Shown here in pieces: positions 56,776 to 64,000 of a stretch of 64,000 nt of DNA. The position numbers and the translations under genes are program-made. This stretch comes from Drosophila miranda (lineage: Eukaryota > Arthropoda > Insecta > Diptera > Drosophilidae). The stretch's first letter is position 1, and the number at the start of each line of letters is the position of its first letter. The DNA is taken from assembly GCF_003369915.1 (NCBI RefSeq), contig NC_046674.1, forward strand, positions 31,623,657 to 31,687,656, in the 5' to 3' direction. The notes beneath the pieces were generated by a model, which worked only from the letters and a program-made list of their open reading frames with translations, had not been told where the DNA came from and ran no database searches.

Positions 56776-59269
56776 CAGCGTTGTCAACGATTTACGAGCG
56801 CCGGGGAAGCAGTTCAAGAGTTCAAAAACCATGTTTTGATGGTGTCTCAAAAGGAATTGAAAAACTGCTATGAGCAATGGTTCTAACGAATGCAAAAGTG
56901 AAGGGGAAATAGGGGCAAACAAAACCATTTTCATTGAAAAGTTTTGGTTCTTATTTGCTATTCCCGAAATATAAATAGCAGCCCTCGTAGTCGCATAAAA
57001 TGAATATGTAGTGACACACTGTAATACACACTTGACATTTGTCAGATTTAATAAATCTCCTTTCTTTCAAAATTTCAGTAAGAGTGGCCACAGCCGAACA
57101 TCTTCCCTTATATATTATTTTTTGCCGCTAAACTCCTAAACTACTGAACTCGTGTCTTGTGATGATTATCTTAAAGTATAAATGTGATCGATGAGGGGCT
57201 GCTTGCAGATTTAGGGTATAGGGTCACTCCGTCGGTGATAGTCTCTGCGTCGTTTTAAGGTTGGATAGGTGGCCAACGTTTCTATTTGGGATCCTTACAA
57301 GGAGAAGAAGGAAGGCAAGATCTTAGATGATGATACGTCTAAGCTTTTTCAAGACAGAATTAGGGTTTTATTCAGATCCAGATTTCTTCCACAAAATCTG
57401 TTGAAATTTTTCAGCTGGTCGATGCATGTGTTTTTCAACAGTGCTCTCTGGCTGTTCTACTCGATTTGTATCTATCTATCTATCGTTCTATATATGTATC
57501 TAACTATTTGACTATATACATCCGAACCATTCAATTTACTGTCCTATGTTTTGACCGCAATTTATACATTTACATTGTTTGATAAACTCCCAATTCAATC
57601 AAGCGGTTCATTTTTGAATCTTATGTAAAAAGATTTCGCATTTTTATTCACATAAAAAGAGATAACGAGCAGATAAACGTTTGTTAGGAAAGTTGTACAT
57701 ATGTAGTAGAAAGTGACACCTAACAAATGTATGAATGACTTTGGGGTATTTTTACATTCCTTCTTCATTAATTGATACGTTTTAAATGTCAGTAACATTT
57801 GCTGCTTATTTTCAGTTTTCTCTGTTTCGGCTTCAGCTTTTTCCCTGTGGCAATAAGGACATCAAAAAATACACTCATTTTTATTTATTATAAAGTTAGA
57901 TACTCGTATATAAATTATGTATATGTATATAACATTTAACATTAACAACTCTTAACCGCTGGCTCTCTATATTTCCCTCTCTTTCATAGTCCTGCCTTCT
58001 CCATATCATTCTTTTGTATTCTGTGTAAAATCTAATGAGGAATATGCAATCTCTGAGATTGTTTAACACATTTATGGACTCCTTTAACATATAGGTTACG
58101 TATCTCAATTACATTTTCAAAGTGTATCCAATTTTCTATTTTGAATAGGATTTACAAACAAATTCTTCAATTTTATCAAGTGTTTCATTCTTTCAGTTTT
58201 CTGTTTTCAGTTTGCTTCATTGATTAAATATTCTTGGGAGTGGGGGAAATTCGTGCTCATTATAGATAGAATAAATATATGGGTATACATTGTACATATA
58301 TGTATATAAATAAGGGTATACAAATGCACATTTCGTTCGATCTTTCTTTAGGGTCCGGGTAACACATGTTGAATATAGTATTCCTAGGATTAACTGCTGC
58401 AATTAAATTTTCCGTTCGCGTTTTTACTACTTTCTCTTATTGTATGATAATACAATAGCAATAATTTGCATTTAAAAACGTACGTGATATATTTTAGACA
58501 ATATAGGATAACACCGATATATGCCTTACAGCGCTATCATATCATCTATCAACGTTAATGGAGCTCTTAATGGTAATAGTTTTATATATAGCTATAATAA
58601 TAGTAATAACATAAGTTTCATTTTTCTTTGTGTTTTCGTCCATAAAATTAAAGAATAAAAAACAAACAAAAAATTGTCCATAAACAAATAATTGCGTTTT
58701 CATTAAATCATTAAAAAAGTCTTTTGGAATTTCTCGCATATTCTTCGTAGTTTTAACTTAAATTGTATGTATGTGTATATATATATAAATAACTGTTTAA
58801 TCAATAGTTTTTCACCCTTTTTGGATTTAATTTAGTATCTGTCCTAAAGGCAATAACCCTAGTATAAGCTCAAAAAAATGTATATTGTATTTTTGCATGA
58901 AAATTCTTGTAAATTCTAAAGAGGGGAAACAAAATGTACATTTCTGACTTCATGAAGAATGTGTTTTACAGCAGCAAACGGAGATTAATAGTGGATGTCA
59001 GACAACAGTCGGATCTTTGAAAATTAGTCTGATCAACAATCAGCTGTCATGAGGCAAAGATTTCGGTCTCTCTCATTTAGATTCTCTTTCTGGCTGATAT
59101 CTACTATTGCCTTTCGGCTAACATTTTTTTTCGGGATCTTGCCTTTTGAACTTCTAGTATTTCTGTATTCAGTATTCAGTATTTCGTTTTTGAATTTCTA
59201 TTGATCCTGGGAGTTGCGTCTTCCAGTTCATTTATTTCATAGGTATATGGCAGTTGTAAATCAGTGTTT
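56776..59269. other. AT-rich spacer or 3' UTR
   Basis: No gene that I can support. 56790-56930 reads in part like a mariner-type transposase (MVSQKELKNCYEQW). 57260-57430 reads WDPYKEKKEGKILDDDTSKL without a known match. The rest is AT-rich and may include the 3' UTR of the leftward NFAT-like gene. Confidence 0.35.
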
Positions 59270-59532
59270 CTATTTAACTTTTTGAGATGATTTGACTTTA
59301 ATTTTCTTAGCTAACGCATAATATACTATATATAAGAAATGTGTATATATGCTATATATGATTGTTTCAGCTTCAATAAAGCCGTAAATATTTGTTTGTG
59401 TGTTTGTGTGTGTGTGTGGGTGTATGTGTTCCTTTTTTTTGATGGGGGAGGAAACAGACAGAAAGGGAGTGCCTTGACTTCTCCCATCTTGTCCTTTCAT
59501 TCGCTGTCGCGCTTGGTCAATGTTGGTCCACG
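59270..59532 (-). CDS. Candidate terminal exon of the NFAT-like gene
   Basis: The donor at 61396 leaves one coding base. An AG at 59534-59533 would continue in phase with PWTNIDQARQRMKGQDGRSQ, then a low-complexity tail (HPHTHTNTQTN) to a stop at 59270. The first 20 residues look protein-like, but the upstream pyrimidine tract is weak and the tail is unattractive, so another terminal exon is possible. Confidence 0.25.
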
Positions 59533-59803
59533 CTGAAACCTTGAATCCGTATCCGTAGGTGTCACTGTACAGTACAGTACATATACATATATACTTAATA
59601 TTAGGCCTTTATAGGAGGTAATAATAAAAAAAAGTCCACGTAGTTTAATTTGTTGATCTAAAGCCGTTTACACTGCAAAAATAAAAAGAAATAGTAAAAT
59701 TACAATCGAATTTTATAAAAATGATCATTAACTGGCAATTTCGCTAAATGAACATTGGGGTTGCGCTTATAAATAAAAGCATAACTTTCAAAAGTCTCAG
59801 TTT

Positions 59804-61186
59804 CCCGATTCGACAACGTTTAGAGGTATGGACTTTAGGTCAAAGTTTAAAAATACGGTGTTTGGCCAATGGCTATGGCAGCTATGGCAAATTTCAGCTC
59901 GATTTGTTCATATTTTAGCCAACAATAAATAGTTCAAATTCCACTTTTCAGACTAATGTGCAATTACACGTGCAGCGTAATAAACTAAAGCCTGTTTAGA
60001 GTCCAATTTTGCACGACTTAACGGCGCTACTTTCCTAGAGAAACTATTAGACCAAAATCTATTGAACAAATCAAGTTTATGTTTGGTATGACTAATCAGT
60101 ACGTTGCAACGCATTTAAATGACAGAAGAAATGCAAAAATTAACTTCTGCCAAGTTAAATTGAGCAAACATCATGCGCGTACTGATTACGTTCAATTGTT
60201 AGAGTTAACTCAAATTTGTTTGGGATCGGCTGGCTCCGAAGGGTCATTGTTTAAGACTCCCCGTAACAATGCACCATGCACGCAGGATGTCTAAGTCGAT
60301 TTATACCATGAAAATATATTTATTTTTCGAGAGGAGTTTATATGGACAAATCGAGGAGGAAAATATTTGCGCGATGTATCTATTTTTATAGTGCGTTTTT
60401 ATATAAATTATTGGATTCGGTCAACTCCAAATCTGGACTTTCAATTTACTATATATTGTATGTGCAATGTACAATCTTTAGAAAGTTGATCGTAAAATTG
60501 CAAACGTCGTTCTAAAAAGTACTTGTAGTCATTTGTGGTATTTGTCTGATAAAAATATCGAACTTGCATTCTTTGACGATAATATTTTCTTAATTGAGAA
60601 ATGAGAAATGGCGGAACAGCTCTGGCACTTTAGAACGATGGACGATTAGAATATCAAATCTTCTACAAAACGCTGAATTTTAAAAGATAAAGATTCTCCT
60701 ACGACTGGTACAAAGAGATTATCTCATTTTTTCACACCGAATTCTGCTCAAATTATTCGATCACTTTTTTTCATAGGCTTTTTAACTAAAGATCCTTTAA
60801 AATGGCATAATAGTAAAGATCAAAAAATAAAAATGCTGAACTGTTGAACTTATAAAAGACCATATTCCAATACTAACAATTAAGAAGATGACTTCCAGAA
60901 CATGCTGGACGTCGCAAAGGAATACTCCACTCAATATCCGTTGAATAATAAAAATGCCTTAATTCAAAATAAAAGTATAGTGTAAACTATTTATTGTTGG
61001 CTTAAATAATAACCAATCGAAATGAAATTTAAGGGGCTGGATTAAATTTAATATTCTAAAGCATAAAAACAAATTCCGCCCGATCAGAACGATATATAGC
61101 ATAGCTGCCATAGGAACCATTGGCCAAATATCGTATTTTTCAACTTTGAGCTCAAGTCGGCCCCCTTAAACGTTGTCGAATCGGGC
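59804..61186. mobile_element. Unclassified element with long terminal inverted repeats
   Basis: 59804-59934 is repeated in reverse complement at 60984-61186, with landmarks CCCGATTCGACAACGTTTA, TTGGCCAATGG, CTATGGCAGCTATG and AGCCAACAATAAATAGTT in the same order from the outside in. The left arm lacks about 65 bases present in the right arm. The interior (60079-60960) has broken frames such as FGMTNQYVATHLNDRRNAKI and VVLKSTCSHLWYLSDKNIEL, so it may be a decayed DNA transposon. It lies between the NFAT-like exon and the candidate terminal exon. Confidence 0.7.
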
Positions 61187-61396
61187 TATAACTTTATAAT
61201 TTATTGTATTATATTATATATAATTTTTAATCCCTAACAGTTCATTACTAAGAAATTTATTCCAAGTGTAAGAAATTTGTTTCCTAGTAATTAAATCGGA
61301 TGTATCCAATAATTGTAGACGTTGGAAAACGTTTGAAATTATAAAGAATTTTTTAAAAATAGCACCCTCCAATACTCCCAATAAGCCCAAACTCAC

Positions 61397-63412
61397 GCTG
61401 ATCGAAGGTGCTCGGATTTATGTAGCTGATTAGATCCTGATCAGACATCGTGGTCAGCTCCTGGGGTATTGGTGGCTGGACAGCCACGGCCGCGGCAGCA
61501 GCGACGGCCCCAACAGCCGCTGGTAAAATGCTTCCCGCCGTGGTGGGTGCCGAAGCCTGTTGGGTCATCACGGCCCCATTAGTGGTGACGGCAGCGGTGG
61601 CCACGGACTTCTGCAGCGCATTCTCGCTGGCCAATGCAACGATCAGAGATTCTTGAGGTGTGGCCGCTACAACGGGCAAGTGGGCGTGGCCGTGCGAGTG
61701 ACCATGGCCGTGACCGTGACCGTGGCCATGACTATGACTGTGGCTGTGACTGTGACTATGACTGTGGCTGTGGCTATGACTATGGCTATGGCCGTGGCCA
61801 TGGCCAGAAAGCGACTGAAAGCTGGCAGCCTCCGCGGCCACGGCTGCAGCAGCTGCGACTGCCGTCTCCGGTGGGGTTGCGTGGCTCAGAAGTAGATTGA
61901 CCAACGGATCCTCGCCAGCGTCTACGGGATTGGTAGTCACTGCAACTCCAGCCTGCGGCGAACGCGTATGCGAGTGTGTATGCGAATGGGTGTGGGTACG
62001 GGTGTGCTGGTGATGATAGTGGTGCTGCTCTTGCTCCTGGGTGGTGATGAAGTCAGCGGCCGCCTTGATGATCATATTGCTGACTGCTGTCGAGGTGGCA
62101 GTGGCAGTCACCTCCGGTTGCAAGGCCGCCGGTGTTGGTGGAAGGGCATCTACTACCCCACCGGCCGACGTCGGCGGACTCATCATTATGTTGCTCAGCG
62201 CCAGGGCAGCCACGGCCGCATCTTGCTGCGTCGGTTCCGGCTGCATGGCTATGTCGTTCAATATGGAGTTGGCCATGGTCACCTGGTGGGGCGCTAGTAT
62301 GTTGGGCACCACCGCAGTGGCTGCCCCGTTGGCCGAGCAAAGTATGGTGGATGGCGAGACGGCGGGGTTCATGATGATATCGGTGGAGAGGCTGGCGCCT
62401 ACATCGACGGGGGAAGGAGCGAGGATGGGGGCACCGGCCAGAGCAGCTGCCGGCTCCGAGTTTAGTATGATGTCCTGTGTCAGCGGCGAGCTGTTTGGAG
62501 AGGACTCGTTACCGCTCAACGAGCTGCTCGAGTTTGTCGAGCCGAGCGACAGACTTCGCTCGAGGACACCGTTTGTCGGGGCTCCCGTCTGGTGGCTGCC
62601 GTGGCTCAGTACGCCCACCTTCGACTGCAGAATGTCGGTCAGCGCGTGATCGATCACCGCCGCACTGGTAAAGAGTGCTGACTCTGTTGTTCCATTGCTG
62701 CTGACCACCGATGTGGACTTTGTCAGCTCGTCGATGAACTTGTGCACACTCGCTGCTGCCGCCGCTGTGGCCTGCTGTTGCTGCTGTGGCTGCTGTTGTT
62801 GCTGCTGTTGTTGCTGCTGTTGTTGCTGCTGTTGTTGCTGCTGTTGTTGCTGCTGTTGCTGCTGCTGATGCTGCTGCACCACGTGCTTGACAATCTCGTT
62901 CTTCACGGCCAGCTCCACAGCCACCGCCACAGCAGCGGAGTCAATGTCCACACCGGTGACGGGGAATCCGGGCAAACTGTTCGACTGATCGAACATGATC
63001 GTGTCGAGGCTGGACTTGCGGGCAAAGTGCGTCTGATGGTGGTACTGCATACCGTTGGGGCTATCCGGGGTGGGCTCCGCTGTGAGTGGGCTGCTCGTGC
63101 TGCTGTCGTCGATTAGCTCGCTTTTTAAGGCCTCGGCACTGGCCACGGCCACCGCATTGAGGTGGACGAGCTGCTGATCCGTGATCATGGGCGTGGCGCT
63201 GGGCAGCGACGAGCGGCGCACAACGCCCATCGGTATCTGTGTGGTGATCGGTGGGGGCATCATGCCCGAGTCTATCTCGTGCTTGGTCTCCACTACCACC
63301 CCCTCGCCACTGGAGGCTGGTCCTGATCCGGAACCGGACGCCTGGGAGTTGGCCGACCAGTTCGATCCGCTGCTCGAGGGCGACGCTGTGGTGTCCATAA
63401 AGTGGTTCACAT
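61397..63412 (-). CDS. NFAT: Large C-terminal exon of an NFAT-like transcription factor
   Basis: The exon has an acceptor (ATGTTTTGTAG) before 63412 and a GTGAGT donor after 61397, and encodes about 671 residues with no stop. It is low-complexity and transactivation-domain-like: Ser-rich start (NHFMDTTASPSSSGSNWSAN), an extended Gln tract coded by CAG/CAA (about 62768-62870), repeated IIMNPA/DIIMN-type motifs, a Thr-His run (TRTHTHSHTHSHTRS), a long Ser-His/Gly-His repeat (61687-61805) and an end DQDLISYINPSTFDQ. There is no DNA-binding domain in the window; the Rel-homology exons should lie to the right of 64000. Naming it NFAT (TonEBP-like) rests on the composition, my memory of the fly gene and the neighbours BthD, toothrin and ligase IV; I am only moderately sure. 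If the donor is not used the frame ends 14 codons further at 61353. Confidence 0.6.
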
Positions 63413-64000
63413 CTACAAAACATATGGGAGGGAAAAGATTTAGTTTGCAACGTTTTGGCGGCACTTCAATCGGGGGAGCATGGTCGGGGTGGTCGGAGTG
63501 GTCGGGGTTCTAAAATAAAGAAACTAGCTAGAGTAACAAAAAAAAAAAAAAACAAGTTACAAATGAAAAGAATAAAATACGAGACCGAGTGGTGGTTAGG
63601 TAAGGAGTAAGCGCTTTGGATGTAATACATCTAGAGAGAGGCAGAGAGTATGATAGTCCGGGAGCATTTTATTGGAACTACAACTTAGGCACTACGGAAA
63701 AATTAAGCTAGAAACGCTCCCGGACTCGAGCGCTCCTTCAGGACGATTCGGGGCTCTAGGTGGGGTCAGGGTCGAGGGGTCTTTTTGTGTTTGTTTTTCG
63801 TTTTGGTTTTGGTTCAAATATTGTTAATCATTACATGCTAGGTTTGCTTATTCTATGCTTATTTTAAGCTTATTTTATATATATATATATCTATGAACTA
63901 ATAGTTTGTATTGCCTGGGAAATGACCTGGGAATGCTAAACGAGTCACACATCCAATCATTCAAAGGGGTTGGAGAAAGGAGCTTCTTCAGAAAAAGAAT
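63413..64000. other. Intron upstream of the NFAT-like exon
   Basis: No further exon is visible to the window edge. The stretch contains GGTCGGAGT repeats (63482-63510), a poly-A run at 63538-63553 and a TA microsatellite near 63877-63892. Confidence 0.45.

Noticed and set aside
56790..56935. Mariner-type transposase fragment (MVSQKELKNCYEQW)
   Set aside because: Suggestive of a mariner C-terminal region but only about 25 residues without ends or catalytic block, so not listed as an element.
61960..62650. 202-codon plus-strand frame opposite the NFAT-like exon
   Set aside because: Complement of repetitive coding sequence; the minus frame is far longer and bounded by splice sites.
62742..63116. 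Plus-strand protein with a poly-Leu run
   Set aside because: The CTG/TTG run is the complement of the poly-Gln tract on the minus strand.
1..64000. CRISPR arrays, tRNA, rRNA
   Set aside because: No direct-repeat/spacer arrays and no cloverleaf-type sequence were seen; not expected in this genome context for CRISPR.

Overview
The window reads as Drosophila nuclear DNA, most likely from an obscura-group species such as D. pseudoobscura, D. persimilis or D. miranda, and from the X-chromosome element (Muller A). The gene set supports this: Neuroglian, BthD, a toothrin-like d4 gene, a CG11162-type hydroxylase, an RNase H2B gene, DNA ligase IV and an NFAT-like gene are, from memory, all X-linked in D. 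melanogaster, most of them close together around 12A-B. Short GT-AG introns of 54-76 bp, CAG/CAA-coded poly-Gln tracts, TATG and CA microsatellites, and DINE-1-like, LOA-clade, CR1/Jockey-type and Tc1-like repeats fit the same assignment. The species call is inference.

Layout. 1-2567 (minus): the 5' coding end of Nrg, with the signal-peptide exon at 2498-2567 and the exon opening Ig domain 1 at 996-1125; the intron between them holds a deleted Tc1-like transposon. 4485-8743 (plus): a two- or three-exon gene for a long, disordered, charged, Pro- and Gln-rich protein that I cannot name. 8747-20886: about 12 kb without convincing coding sequence, containing satellites, a second Tc1-like relic and, at its right edge, a likely leftward promoter. 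22053-22693 (plus): BthD, a selenoprotein H homologue read through an in-frame UGA, with a SECIS hairpin in its 3' UTR. 23934-25313 (minus): toothrin-like d4-family protein, convergent with BthD. 26114-27008 (minus): fatty-acid-hydroxylase-family membrane enzyme. 29461-32837 (minus): four-exon WBP1/OPAL1-like membrane protein with PPxY motifs. 36540-37633 (minus): RNase H2 subunit B with a C-terminal PIP box.

38214-48414 is a nest of retroelements. A LOA-clade non-LTR element on the minus strand (APE endonuclease, RT, RNase H) is flanked by a 13-bp target duplication and split by a DINE-1-like element. To its right lies a decayed CR1/Jockey-type element on the plus strand. 49212-52242 (plus) is a complete five-exon DNA ligase IV gene with a clear core-promoter motif. 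53520-56775 holds relics of further CR1/Jockey-like copies and a second long DINE-1-like element. 59804-61186 is a 1.4-kb element with long inverted repeats that I cannot classify, lying in or just 3' of the gene whose large C-terminal exon occupies 61397-63412 (minus; NFAT-like, rich in Gln and His repeats).

The host genes do not form an operon-like unit. Two of them, ligase IV and RNase H2B, belong to nuclear genome maintenance. The observations I would check first are the UGA-recoded BthD gene with its SECIS, a 77-bp promoter block shared at 73/77 positions between the ligase IV promoter and a leftward promoter 28 kb away, the unclassified inverted-repeat element, and the nested LOA/DINE insertion. 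I did not find a CRISPR array, tRNA, rRNA or an obviously new multi-gene system.
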